NCBI RefSeq assembly: GCF_000002235.5
Contig: NW_022145594.1
Coordinates: forward strand, 18,392,412 to 18,456,411
DNA from: Strongylocentrotus purpuratus
Lineage: Eukaryota; Echinodermata; Echinoidea; Camarodonta; Strongylocentrotidae
DNA: 64,000 bases
Direction of reading: 5' to 3'
This document shows, piece by piece, positions 24,231-35,346 of this stretch. The notes under the pieces were generated by a model. That model searched no databases. It saw only the letters and a program-made list of their open reading frames with translations, and was not told the DNA's origin. Position numbers and translations under genes: made by a program. Position 1 is the stretch's first letter, and the number at the start of each line of letters is the position of its first letter.

Positions 24231-27200
24231 TAGTAGTAGTATTAGCAGTATTAGTAGTAATACTATTAGTAATAGTAGAAAAAGTAGTAACAGTATTAGT
24301 AATAGTTGTAGTAATAGAATCATCCCTCCTTTCTTTATTATTATTCTTATTTTATTATGATCATCAGCATCATTATTGTTACTATTTTCCTGTGAATTTA
24401 ATATAATATTAATGTGTAGCCATAAGGCATTATTATGGTGAAATAATACTAATACTATAGTAATACCCATGATAATGAAAACGATGTTAACAGTGACGAT
24501 AATGAGAAGCATGATACAGATCACTCATCAATGATGAAGTAGCTATTGCTTCATGGCCATCGTTTTCCCCACATCTTTTGAATAAATTTTGCAGTACATA
24601 ATTCTTGATATTTCTTTTTCGATAAGTATCCTTAACAAAATGTTACACAGGCTTCCTATGCCTGCGCCGGTTCAATTAATTAAGATTAGTAAACACGGAG
24701 ATCCATTAAAATACAAAAGTCTGAAACATATATTTTGTGCCAATGATAATCCCAAAGAGGTATTTATTAATATTCAGTGTCAAAGGTACACCGATAATAA
24801 ATTCCCAGTGTGACAACTGGCATTTCGATTTGAAACAAACAATTCTTACAAAAACAGCTACATGCAAAACTTTACAATGTGGTGTACAGGTATACAATAA
24901 ATGATAGAAAAGGAGCAAAGTAAACTACACTGTACATTAGAAAGAACATATTAGGGAATAGAAGAAAAGAATAGATGTTCATATGAAGTACAAATGATAA
25001 AACACAAGTCGTTCGTCAGGAAGCACTAAATACATCGATCAGGCGGAGACCGTTGCCTGAACAACGACAGTAGTCCCAACTCTTGTCCCGAGGGAAATGG
25101 AAGTGGAACCATGGTGGAACCATGGTGAAACTGTTAAGAAACAAAATCAAGGCAGGTCTTAAAAAGCTGCGACATAGTAACTTCTGGGGGAAGTTACATC
25201 ACACGTCTATCTGCCTTGAAGTCTAAACTTGCTCTCCTACTTAATCAATAATAATTCTTCTTTATATATGGAACACAGTAATTCAACAAGAGTATTTATC
25301 GTCTTACAAGTAGTTATTGGGCTATCACTAAACTATCTAATCAAAAGTATTTTACAATGACTGAAATATCTATAAATAGGTCTGGCTTGTGGAAGTTGGT
25401 ATCTTAATTCATACACAGTCACAACCATCTTGTATCAAAAGTTAAGGGACAAACACATGAAAATATAACAATGGGTTTTCCAACGTAAGGAGAATCACAC
25501 TAAACAGTATCGTACAATTCATTCAAATTGCATGAGGATCTTATGATTTCTCTATAATTTACTAGAATAAAACATGAATGTACTTTTAGGAAGGTGAGTG
25601 TTCGCTTACCTGTTAAGAAACAAAATCAAGGCAGGTCTTAAAAAGCTGCGACATAGTAACTTCTGGGGGAAGTTACATCACACGTCTATCTGCCTTGAAG
25701 TCTAAACTTGCTCTCAACGAGAAAGCCAATCTTTCTTCCAAACCAGGCAAACAACCCCACTATTCCCTATCCCCAAGACAAAGGGGTACCAGTAAGTGTA
25801 TCCACTGGTCATTCATGATTTATGTACTCTACGAATAAAGGAAGTGGTCTGTGTTTAAGACATAAACAAGGCCTATAGAATAGAGGTCTCTTTGTTCCCA
25901 TCTCTTTGTTTCACCAGTAGCATATACCAGAGAGGTGATCTTAATAGAAACATAGTTTAAAGGTTCACTTTAAATAGGGGTTCAACAATTTAAAGTAATA
26001 TAAGCTTACTCAAAAATAGAATATAGGTTTACTCAAAAAATAGAATATACCTTGATAATAAACAGGGTCTGACAAAAATATAAATACTACAGACGCAATG
26101 GTGGTATATAAGGTACAGACTGAAGATTCACTTGTTTACAATTTCATTGTAAGTAAACAGGGCAAATAAATGATTAATTAAATGAATGATAATAAGTCAT
26201 AAACTAAATGTAACATTACAAGCGAAATGACAGTTTGTAAGGTACAGACTAAACAAATAAATGAATACAGAATAAATAAGCAATTTGATCAATTAACTAA
26301 ACAAAATTAACATGTGCTCATTGAAATAAATTCCACAGGAAGGAAAACATCCTACACAACAAATTTCGACTTTTCAAATCCAGGTATATAATTTACGTCT
26401 TATATTATGCGTAAATGTTTCGACTTAATTTGAAGTTAAAAGTGATAGAATAAAGATAAAGGGTAAGGTTTTGCGTTGGCATGTGTATGTAAGTTTATGT
26501 CAACATGAACAAAAGTTGTTTATTTTAATAATTAATTCGTTTTATTAATTAATTAACTAGATATATTAATAACTGCATTCCGTTTTTTTCTCAAGTAGGG
26601 TTAAACATTAGAAGATGATTTCGACTAACCCAGTTTACAGTTAAAAAGCCACATACAAAAAAAAACAAAAACAATCGTCCCATATAGATATGAAATATCT
26701 ATGTGTCCTCAATTTTGTATTTTGTATTTTTTTTCTTTTAATGATCGGAGTTCTAGGTTTGTGAATATTTCGTTTTGTCATTTTATAGCACATGATTCTA
26801 CTTTTGTTCATGACTATGACAACACAACTGCACACGTGTTATGAAACAGGAACACAAATAAAATGAAATTAAACCACTGATTTAGTATGTATGCACATGA
26901 TAACAATATAATAGTATAGCCTATTAGCTTTATTGCAATGACGAACCTTCGTCATTGCCTTGTTTTCGTTCACATTCTGCCCAATTAATATTCTCCTTTT
27001 CCTTATCCTTATCGTCCGGAAATCGCATTCGTTTTGCAGGTAGTGCTTGTGATTCCTAGTAAGGTGCTTTCCTCATGTCCTTTTCCTTTCAAATTTCGTA
27101 GGCATCGTCTCTAACATCTCATCAAGGTCACTACATTCTTCGATTTTCAAAATCACTCATGCATAATCGTCCAGGCGCCATTATGTCCGTTTCTGGTCGA

Positions 27201-30200
27201 TTTTAAGGCCTTATTTTATTCCTTTCTATCTCCACTATCCTAGATCATACAAACTTCTAACAAATTCCTCTAGATAGTCTAAGAGATGTTCTTTCATCTG
27301 CGACGCATAACCCGACCTTCAAAATGCCATCTTCGTACCCAAAATTTAAATCTGAAACCGACTCCGTCAACAATCTCTCAAATTCTTGAAAAATGGACCC
27401 CTAAAAATCTAAAAATTGCAATAACTTTCTTTAACCAATTCCGTTCCATCTCATCTTCTCGCAGTATCTGTATTTTATAATTGCACATAGCCATGCCAAA
27501 TTTTACGCTCCAATGGCTATGCAAAACATAAATAGCGCCCTCTAAAGTTCTGGGAATTGGCTTTCTTTCTTTGGCCGTATCTCCATTATGGCTTGGCAGA
27601 CCCGTACCCTTTTTGGATTTAGATACTTGAAGATATGCCCTTTCCAGCCATATACAAAATTATATACCCTATCACTGACCAAATTTGAGAAAATTGCCCT
27701 CCAAATTCGCCGTTTTCAAGAAAATTCCGAAATAACTTCAACTTGCTCTAAAATGGCGATCTTTATACCTACATCAATAAAACTTGGCAGACATATGTAT
27801 CCATATACGTGACAACTGTTATCAAGTTTGGTAAAATTCGAATATGTCAGCGCAAAGTTATCGCCAAAAATGATGAATTTACTATGGATTACGTAATAGC
27901 GCGTTCAATGCGCGCAATACATTGCGCGCAGTTAACAATGGTGTCAAACTGACCGCAATGAAGTGCCCTTTCGTATGGTACCAAGTATAATATATGTTCA
28001 CACAGAAAATTGTGAGTAAATCGCAATTGAACAAATATCACTACACGGATTCCGCCGAGTTTCCGCCCGAACCTAACACGTTTCGGCTATGACGTCATTT
28101 TTTCAGACTGCTTTTCGCCCCTTAAACGTCCTTTTTTTTCCTTGAAAATTGGCAGTGACATGCCGAGTTCCAATGCGCAGGGCACCTCTTGGCCGGATTT
28201 TTGAAATTGGTCAAGGGGGCCATTTAAGACGCCATTTTGTCCTATAAATCTATTTTACATCACGTGTTTCGATAGGATTATCATAGAAAAAAAGAGAGTG
28301 GTTTACAATAACAACCATGAAATTCTCTTTCTAATGATACCAAATACGGCCCATAAAGAGACGTAAAGACAGAGAGAAAAAACAATTTAACTCCGGTCAT
28401 AATACAGATCCTGCACGTTTTCCGCCCATTCATTACACGCATTGTCTATGGGGCATATCGGGTTCACGCTTTTGGCCCCCAGAACGAACTTGATTGATTG
28501 CAATGTCAAACATGCACCAAATCCCATTGGTTTGTGCACGCAGTGCTTGCGAGCCCTTTCTAGGTTCTTTCCCCTATCCCAATTTCTTTCAAACTTCGTA
28601 GGCATAGTACCATCCCATCAAGGTCACTGTTGATGCCTTTCTTTCGCCCTACCTATCTCCAATATCACAGAAGCTACAGACTTCGTGCAAATTGCTCTGG
28701 ATAGTCCGAGAGAAGCTCTTTCGTTTGACACGAAGAAACACGGCGTCATTGCACGCACATCGTTCTGACACGATTGCATTTCTAGTTATTTTCTTATCTC
28801 AACCTTGCTGGGATTAGCCCTTGATATGATTTTTGCCATTGCTAGTCACTTCACATTACAGTAAATTGTCATGTTACGTCTTGTCCTTAACTGCATGTTT
28901 GTATTTATAATGTCATTTTTCGATTTATTTTCTATTCATATTTTAATGTTTTTTATTAGTTTGGCGGAAGCAAATGAATTGAATTAATTTGAATTGAATT
29001 CTCATGATTTTTTTTTTGATGCTATGATATTCCCTACCCAGATTTCACTTATGATTTATGTTTAAAAATAAACTTGAGTTCTGGTAAAAAAAGAAATTGA
29101 ATTCTCACAAAATCAAACCAAACTTACACTTACGATTACAAATAAATGTCATTTGCCAAACAATTTTGGTAGAAAATGTATACTAGCTGGGTAATGAGCG
29201 TAGAAAGATCACAAAATCAAGGTAAGTAGACCCGACACCATTTGTGTAGTCCCATATACATCTTTCTGTGTACAGTGCTTATTACTTTACCAAGACTGGG
29301 CCAAATTTATTACAATTTTGATGACTCTCGAACCTTACAGTACACACCAATACTTACATGCTACATGATCAACTTTTTTTGATCCATTCCACACCTTTTC
29401 TTTCACAATGCAATCGCATAACCAGAACTCAACTTTATCTGTAATAGAAAGAAAAATCCGTTGGACTTTAAAGCATGAAACGGGAAGGATTTTTCATTGC
29501 GATTTATATGTCTTACAAAACATAGATTTGAGTTTTGTAGAAATGCATCAAATGTGATATACAAAAACTGGCTTCAGTGTAATAGTATCAAATACATATA
29601 GTTGATACAGTGAAGCATTCATGCTTGTTTTATGCGTTTGTCTCTGCATTTTTCCTGTAATATACAATTCGTATGGACATTTATAGTTTCTTTCATAAAT
29701 TAGCTCCCTGTTTTGGTCTTACTTTATTCGTTTACTTAGAAGTGAAAGTCAATTAGAAATAAGAGAATAACAAGTACGCACAAACGTTTCATTAACACAA
29801 AATCAACAGGAGAATAAAAAATGTCACCAATTAATAATTAAATATTCTAAGACTGTTGAATCTATTTATTTTTATATTTCATTTGCTTTAAAGATTCTAA
29901 GAAGGAACCATGGTACAAACAAATTCGTTTGGTTATACCTGGATGTTCCGGCGTGGTGCTGCTGTTAATTGTACTGGCATTTGTTGGTGGTTTTATCCGC
30001 TCTAAGAAGAGAGATGGTAAGTTATTTTAACGCTGTAAGAAAGAGGTACTCGTGTGCATAGTTTGTTTGTGTAGAGAGAGGAGCTGTCACAGTTGTATTC
30101 TAACGAGAATGTGAATGAATTTTAATATGACACAAGGTAAAAATGTGGAATAAAGGATTGAGTTCATTTTTTAACGAATATAACTGTAATAATGATTAAT

Positions 30201-32332
30201 ACTAAGTATTCCTTTGGATGGCACTGACCTACAAATGAAGCAACCCTGTATGTTTTTCGTCGTAACAAAAACTGTGAATCCTGGGACCAATAGAAAGAAA
30301 ACCTGTTGTAAAAATCAAATGAACTTAAAGGAAAATCCAACCCTTGTAAAAAGTTGATTTGTATGAAAGCAGAAAAAGAACAGAAAGGGTTGGCAACATT
30401 TTAAAATGTATAGGACCTATAGTAAGGAAGTTGATATAAACGTTTTAAATATGAGATCACTAAGTCTAAGCGAATCTCGAATTGGTAGTTTGGTCAGTGG
30501 ATTGTACACAAATATCATTAATTTATGTCTTTCTCGTAAGTTTCTTCTCACCTGGGGCACTACTCACAATACATTATAGATAGGGTCAGCGGTTCGAGTT
30601 CTGTCGCGGCACTATTGTTCTTAGGCAAGACATTAATCTACACTTTCCACTCTCCACCCAGGTGTTAAATGGGTACCGTTAGGAAGGAATTCCTTTAATG
30701 CTGTGAGCGTCGAGATCGGCAGCCTAACATAGCCGGGTAATGTTGGAGCTCCTTGAGGACGTTGCAAGGTCGATACGTGCGCTATATAAGAATCCAATAT
30801 TATTATTATTATTATAGCATATTATTATAGGTCCTCTAAAAAGAATAGACCCTCATGAGCCATGATTTTTAGACAAATTTAAATGTTAGTCATTTTATAT
30901 GATGAAACGTAGTAGTCCGGCACTACATCACATTGACATTACCGCTTTAGTCAATATGAAGTGCCCATACGTATGTCATTACAACTTTTAAAAAATAATA
31001 ACTTTCTCATTTTTAGTCACATTTAATTGACACTTTCATCAGTTTGCTTTTCTGATTTTTCTGCTTTCTTCTGGACTATTTGTCCATTTGGGATTAATTT
31101 CCCTTTAAGTCCGGACAATCTTGTTAACATGTAAACCTCTAAAGTGCAAGGCGATGGAAATCGTCTTGTTCTAAGTAGTACAGTGAACGGGTGACGTTGC
31201 CACTAACCTCTAGAAATAAGTAAACAATACATATAGGGCCGCTGCCGCATATCATAATTACAGATAATAACTGATATGATAAAGTGAAGAGTATTTATTC
31301 CAATACCTGAGAAATATGACACTTGTTGAGCAGCAGAAGTTTTGCAAAAGACAGAAAGAAAATATGAGATAAGTTGTTTCGATGCTGGAGACCAATTGGT
31401 TGTATGCCCAATGATATAGGATGGTTACAGACTAAAGAAGGACGATATTCCCGCCTCAAATGAATTTCCCTTTTGTGATTCATTAGACGAAGGATCAGCA
31501 GCTCCAACTATACAAACCTCTGAAAATCTGGCAAATGATGAAACATCTCACACCATCTGGCCAACATCAACAAGCGGTGTAAAGGTGAATTAAAATTATC
31601 GATAAGCTTTCATATGAATGCTTGAACAATTTCTATATTTTCCTGAGCAAAATACTATTGCAAATATCTCATATATTTAAGCCCAATGAGGGATATTTCA
31701 AAACCCTTAGAATAGTCTAAAAAGTCATTTCCGAATTATGCAATAAATTAAGCCACTGTAATAATCGCTCATTATGTGATGAAATAGTCTAAAATTGAAA
31801 TTGGTTTATTTCTTTGTCATTGTTAATCATATCCATTGTTTATTGATATATGTTCGTTTTGAATAATCTGAAAGGTTTACAGAAAGGAAGTTTCATGTAA
31901 TCTTCCTCTTGTTAATTCATCAAGTAGAATACCGTCATTTAGTTCGCCATCAGTCAACATTTCTCATTTTGTTAACAGTCTTTGGACCTCACCTTTGACC
32001 AATCAGACCTTAGAAATGCGATCCCCGCTCTTCCTGAAGTACCCCATACCTACATGGCTATGAAGCCTATACTGAAGTGTAAATTCTCAGCTAGTACTAG
32101 CCAACAAGTCTCCCATCCCAATACATCAGTTGACGATCATGATGATGCTGTCCTTTACGTTAGCCCCACTCTCGACCGCAAGCAAGTAAAGGGACGCTTC
32201 AATCTGAAAGAGGAGCCTACTTATGTTAACACCGAAGGTGGTTCAACTTATTGTGAAATTAGTACAGATATTCCAAACATTGTTAAGGATCACACTGATG
32301 GTCTCGATGACGTGTTTACAACGTACCTCTAA
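18165..32332 (+). CDS. IgSF locus 2: two-Ig transmembrane receptor with PI3K/Grb2/ITIM-like tail
   Basis: Seven exons join in consistent phase into 455 codons plus stop: 18165-18213, 18937-19248, 20326-20673, 22597-22680, 29894-30016, 31487-31584 and 31979-32332. Order: signal peptide (1-16), V-like Ig (17-120), second Ig (121-236), Ser/Thr-rich stalk (237-264), membrane helix (about 277-299), cytoplasmic tail (300-455). The tail has Y363 in TYMAM (YxxM, PI3K p85 type), Y398 in LYVSP, Y420 in TYVNT (YxN, Grb2 type) and Y429 in STYCEI, which fits the ITIM consensus (S/I/V/L)xYxx(I/V/L). Such motifs recruit SH2 proteins in vertebrate CD28- and inhibitory-type receptors; that they act so here is inference. 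All exons but the last two are phase 1-1. Only the stalk exon is weakly supported. No vertebrate orthologue is claimed. Confidence 0.75.
18937..19248 (+). CDS. IgSF locus 2, exon 2 (V-like Ig domain)
   Basis: 312 bp, phase 1-1, acceptor tgcattaaag, donor G|gtatct (weaker). It has C35 in VNIKCLV, W49 in AIKWRH and the E-F region TVTIRNVSLMYEDEYD. The F-strand cysteine is missing: the sequence runs DEYDIII where DxxxYxC is usual. Other cysteines are C60, C67 and C113, so a non-canonical disulfide is possible. Potential N-glycosylation sites include NTT, NDT, NVS and NLT. Confidence 0.75.
19284..20142. mobile_element. Foldback element in intron 2 of IgSF locus 2
   Basis: Arms at about 19288-19420 and 19930-20060 are inverted and roughly 85-90% identical by eye ('accaaactagttctcac', 'aatgttgccaaac', 'gaacggagt'). 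The outermost words are tttagcccccat and its inverse atgggggcttaaa at about 20129-20141. The middle is richer in GC than its surroundings and contains 'gggctataaaaaccc' at about 19697. No transposase was recognised. Confidence 0.65.
20326..20673 (+). CDS. IgSF locus 2, exon 3 (second Ig domain)
   Basis: 348 bp, phase 1-1, acceptor cttcttttaaaag, donor G|gtgagc. Canonical Ig signature: LVCKTNTS (B-strand Cys), LEWVIP (core Trp) and YIVLICKVAS (F-strand Cys), with a G strand TSVLITNE. It carries several N-glycosylation sequons (NKT, NTS, NAS, NSS). Confidence 0.8.
20674..22596. other. Intron 3 of IgSF locus 2
   Basis: AT-rich intron with a G run at 21054-21069 and an A run near 21521-21537. 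No repeat family was recognised with confidence. Confidence 0.5.
22597..22680 (+). CDS. IgSF locus 2, exon 4 (Ser/Thr-rich stalk), tentative
   Basis: An 84-bp phase 1-1 exon between acceptor atgtgtag and donor G|gttatt reads ERTTNSKTLETGSKES then HTITASNGDLQ, hydrophilic and rich in Ser and Thr, as expected of a membrane-proximal stalk. Without it, exon 3 still splices in frame to exon 5, so it may be alternative or not real. Confidence 0.5.
22681..23704. other. Intron 4, first part: unclassified repeat-like sequence
   Basis: Contains 'gtcatcgtgacgtcatccag', 'caggcgccatttt' and alternating 'gcgcgc' words near 23195-23215 and 23297-23312. The 'caggcgccatt' phrase recurs at 27171 in the same intron, suggesting a related repeat. 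No open frame is supported. Confidence 0.4.
23705..23790. repeat. Dispersed ~500-bp repeat, fragment
   Basis: 'tctacatcaataacccactt' and 'aatctttgcgcagctcaa' match the middle of copies 2805-3303 and 53524-54022. Confidence 0.6.
24108..24330. repeat. (AGT)n trinucleotide repeat
   Basis: About 200 bp of imperfect AGT/ATT repeats. The long Ser-, Val- or Leu-rich readings through it on both strands are artefacts. Confidence 0.9.
25131..25236. repeat. 106-bp direct repeat, copy 1
   Basis: Identical, as far as I can read, to 25610-25715. Each copy contains the hairpin word gtaacttctgggggaagtta. Copies are separated by 373 bp of unrelated sequence. Confidence 0.9.
25610..25715. repeat. 106-bp direct repeat, copy 2
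   Basis: Same sequence as 25131-25236. On the minus strand this copy ends ttcttaacag followed directly by gtaagcg, so it looks like an acceptor-type word abutting a donor-type word; no coding frame supports an exon. Confidence 0.9.
25716..27080. other. Intron 4, middle part; nothing recognised
   Basis: AT-rich intronic DNA with a short local duplication near 26010-26050 ('actcaaaaatagaatat'). No gene or named repeat. Confidence 0.4.
27080..28760. repeat. Unclassified repeat with two diverged direct copies
   Basis: 27084-27300 and 28578-28735 share 'ttcgtaggcat', 'ccatcaaggtcact', 'cctatctccaatatc', 'gatagtc' and 'gagaagctctttcrt' in the same order, about 1.45 kb apart. Between them lie GC-rich phrases such as 'aatgcgcgcaatacattgcg'. 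No protein was recognised. Confidence 0.5.
28761..29000 (+). mobile_element. 5'-truncated LINE 3' end
   Basis: Ends in 'aaatgaattgaatt' repeats, the tail type also seen at 17735 and 63330. Upstream sequence is 3'-UTR-like, with no remaining coding part. Confidence 0.45.
29225..29445 (+). mobile_element. TTAA-MITE family 1, partial copy
   Basis: Shares 'tagtcccatatacatctt', 'taccaagactgggccaaatt' and 'ttctttcacaatgcaatcgc' with the other copies. The terminal TTAA ends are not preserved. Confidence 0.6.
29894..30016 (+). CDS. IgSF locus 2, exon 5 (transmembrane)
   Basis: 123 bp, phase 1-1, acceptor catttgctttaaag, donor G|gtaagt. It reads SKKEPWYKQIR, then a roughly 23-residue hydrophobic helix containing SGVVLLLIVLAFVGG, then the stop-transfer RSKKRD. 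This is a type I membrane anchor. Confidence 0.8.
30325..31108. mobile_element. TTAA-flanked MITE with nested SINE
   Basis: Left end TTAA|AGGAAAATCCAACCC at 30325, right end inverse TTAA|AGGGAAATTAATCCC at 31108. Subterminal 'gaaagcagaaaaa' words are also inverted. TTAA duplication is typical of piggyBac-like and some related elements. A SINE sits inside, in intron 5 of IgSF locus 2. Confidence 0.55.
30578..30823 (+). mobile_element. SINE with (ATT)n tail
   Basis: Begins with a pol III B-box-like 'ggttcgagttc', then 'ggcaagacattaatctac', 'ccacccaggtgttaaatggg' and 'gcgctatataagaatccaat', and ends in (ATT)n at 30808-30820. This architecture matches a widespread marine-invertebrate SINE type. 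Confidence 0.65.
31487..31584 (+). CDS. IgSF locus 2, exon 6 (cytoplasmic linker)
   Basis: 98 bp entering in phase 1 and leaving in phase 0; acceptor gtgattcattag, donor AAG|gtgaat. It reads EGSAAPTIQTSENLANDE and HTIWPTSTSGVK, with no domain. Confidence 0.65.
31979..32332 (+). CDS. IgSF locus 2, exon 7 (tyrosine-motif tail and stop)
   Basis: Acceptor tttgttaacag, phase 0, open for 117 codons to TAA at 32330-32332. Tyrosine codons lie at 32051 (YMAM), 32156 (YVSP), 32222 (YVNT), 32249 (YCEI) and four bases before the last codon pair (TTYL end). Acidic stretches (VDDHDDA, DGLDDV) flank them. The spacing of nine residues between Y420 and Y429 is close to paired-ITIM or hemITAM-like layouts but matches no exact ITAM. 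A possible AATAAA lies at 33177-33182. Confidence 0.8.
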   Translation, partial: SLDLTFDQSDLRNAIPALPEVPHTYMAMKPILKCKFSASTSQQVSHPNTSVDDHDDAVLYVSPTLDRKQVKGRFNLKEEPTYVNTEGGSTYCEISTDIPNIVKDHTDGLDDVFTTYL

Positions 32333-34760
32333 AGAAAGGAAATTAAAGTGTCATTTTAATTACTTCCCAAATAATAGTTATTATGAGTGTGTTTTACAAC
32401 CTTGCCCTGTAACGAACACAATTTGTATTTTTGTTTTATATGATAGGAATATGATACATATATACCAAACATCGTTTAGGATAATACTGATGGCCGTGAT
32501 GATTTACCGTTACAACGCTACTGTACATAAAGGTATTTGAAGTGTATTAAAATTGGTTACCTCTTGACTCTCGATTTCAAGAGAAAAATATTCGCATACA
32601 TTTGACTGTTTTGCTACATTTCTCCTCTCTGTATCTAAAACATGACTCTAATCATAAAAATGATTACGATGACAAGAATTTCAAGTGTAAATGAAGTAAA
32701 AAAACAAACATTTAAACTGTCGTTTGTCTAAATTTCTCTATTATGCATCACGCTCTTTCTTAAAATTCCAATCATAGTTATGATTAAATACATTTAAATG
32801 TTTGCACTAATGTATGAGTTTTTTGGGTTATAAGTTTGATATCATGTGTCACATCCTTTCTTTGCACTAATTCGAAAACACTGATTTTAAATCGTAGTTA
32901 GGATGAAAAAGAATGAACGTAACAAGTCAATGCATTTGAAGTAACTGTTTGATTTAATGCTTCTGTTGGTAGTGTACATTTCGAAATCATGTTTCACATC
33001 CTTCTCTTAGTCTAATAATATGTAAAATTGTAATTTAATTATTACAAATATTGAAAATAATTATACAATTTCTCTCGATTAATTTGTTTGCATTATTAAA
33101 ATTAATATTAGTGAATATTGCATTCACTAGAAATTATCTAATAATGAAAACAATAATTTATTTCATCAGAATACTCAATAAATGGTTATTGCATTGAAAT
33201 ACCGAATTCCCAGAGCGTTATATGGCACTTAATTGCAACTTCACGTTCATGTTATTATAAGACTATAGTTCAATGTCAAATAATAAGTGTTAATTTAAGA
33301 ATCAAGTGGCTTGACAAACAATGTCGTACCGTATGGAAGATCGAAATGAGGAAGTCTAACAAATATTTGAATTGTGTTTTATTTTCATTTTAACAGTTGA
33401 AATTGCTTATCACGTATATGCTATGCACATGACAAGTTAATTGCTAATGAAACATGTAAAATAAAACAAATGTTTGTAGCTATCACTACATCATAGACTG
33501 TTTTGCTGAACCGAATGATACGTATCACTTTATGAAAGTAAAATGGCTTTAAGCACTTTATTGTACACTGAAAGTAGAATTGAGATTTTACCATGTCCAC
33601 TTGTCTATTAAGTGTTCGATATAATGCATGCCCCCACGGGTGTAGATCAAGGGGGGGGGGGGGTGAGGTATGCATACCCCTACACTCTCTCGTGTGTAAT
33701 AACATATTTAAAATACGCTAAATTTATTTAAAAAAAATTGCAATACACACTTCATAAAAGTGACTTGTCTAAAAGGTGACTACTTGACGCACTTGAGCCC
33801 ACTCGCATAAACTAGGGCCAACATGGAACGCTAAGCCGACTAGGCGTCCTTTTGTTTTCTTCTTTTAAAGTTGATTTTATACATTCTATTTATTCGTAGG
33901 TACGCAATAAAATATACGATTGAATTAATGGTGAAACCATTGTTTTTAGACATGCTATTCATATATTGGACATATGTTTAGAACGTCCTAAAATGTGTAT
34001 ACAAGAAAACTCACTCCCGACTCCGATGTAGTAGTGTGTTTGTGCGGTATATATTTATGTGCCTCATGTGACCACCCCTCCCTTCCTTTCCTCGGAAAAG
34101 AATAATACGCCACTGCTTGTCCTTGTTGTTAGGCATGAAGGCTGTTGGGTTTAGATGAATTTACAATAAAAACGAAACCAACAATCTGATCAAATCCTGC
34201 ATGAAGATATGTTATTTATAGATATATATGTCTGTAATGACCATCAATAAGTTTCAACACAAAAAAGTAAATATATTTATCATTATCACTACTAAATCTA
34301 ACTTCAAGTGTCATTTCTATCCTGGTTTGAGGCATTCAATTTAAATCAAAATGAAATTGAATACACATATGACTCTTTGTATAAATGTATTTGTAAAATT
34401 GTAACATGTACACAAATGTTCATGTTTCTTCTAATATTTTTCTCTCTGTGATAAACTATGCTGTCGTAATAATGATAATTTATTAACAAGGGGAAAGTCC
34501 CCTTATATCCATTGAAAATAAGAAAATGAAGGAAAGTCACGCCCCTCAAAAATATGGACAGAATCTAGTAATATTCATACACACAAAATAATAAATGAAA
34601 TACTGGGGGCTATTGCCATACATTTAAAAATGCATAGTTACCTTCTTGTCAAAAGCACTTAATGGATGTAAATTAAAAAAACTGATCAATAAAATGAGTT
34701 AACATAATACATGTTGCATCATAAAGACTTAGACACATAAGACTCATATAGAATGATATA
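32333..34760. other. 3' flank of IgSF locus 2; no gene recognised
   Basis: AT-rich. Contains a candidate polyadenylation signal AATAAA at 33177-33182 and a G run at about 33651-33663. No coding signal was seen. Confidence 0.4.
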
Positions 34761-34762
34761 TC

Positions 34763-34765
<3 letters not shown>

Positions 34766-34815
<50 letters not shown>

Positions 34816-34920
34816 CGAGCGAGAGAGAGAGAGATAGAGGGAGAGAGATGGAGAGAGAGAGAGAGAGAGGGAGAGAGAGAGAGAGAGATAGAGGGAGGGA
34901 GAGAGAGGGAGAGAGAGGGT
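34766..34920. repeat. (GA)n microsatellite
   Basis: About 150 bp of GA with GAGC and GGGA variants. Minus-strand Ser/Leu-rich readings are artefacts. Confidence 0.95.
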
Positions 34921-35288
34921 AATTTGTTAAAGACAAGAATGTGCTTTTTTGACACATATATTGGGCCAATTAGTTTCAAACCGCATTGTTTGATATACAT
35001 GCATTTTAACCTCGAAATATTTCTACATTTGCACATTTTCTGTAACGTTAGATTGAGGCTATAATCACGATTGTCAGTTGCATATGTATTTGGACAATTA
35101 AAATTGTATTGAATAAATACATTTTGATGGACTCCTAGCAGGATTATTCCAGCACACTGACAAATGAGTGTAATCTACTCAGTTCATTAGTTGGTCAATG
35201 ACAAAGGCTGAGAAGAGATCTAGTCCAACTGAGAAGAATGCTACTGCAACTTCTTGAGAGACGAAGAAAGAGATAGAGAAATACAAAT

Positions 35289-35293
35289 GAGAA

Positions 35294-35324
<31 letters not shown>

Positions 35325-35346
35325 GAGGGAAAGGAGGAAGGAGGCG
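35289..35346. repeat. (GA)n microsatellite
   Basis: Short GA-rich run, about 55 bp. Confidence 0.9.

Noticed and set aside
24078-24524. Overlapping Ser-, Val- and Leu-rich frames on both strands
   Set aside because: Translation of an (AGT)n repeat.
25131-25715. A pair of element-terminal direct repeats
   Set aside because: The 106-bp copies are too short, with no recognisable coding, primer-binding or duplication signals around them.
34673-35036. Ser/Leu repeat frames
   Set aside because: GA microsatellite.
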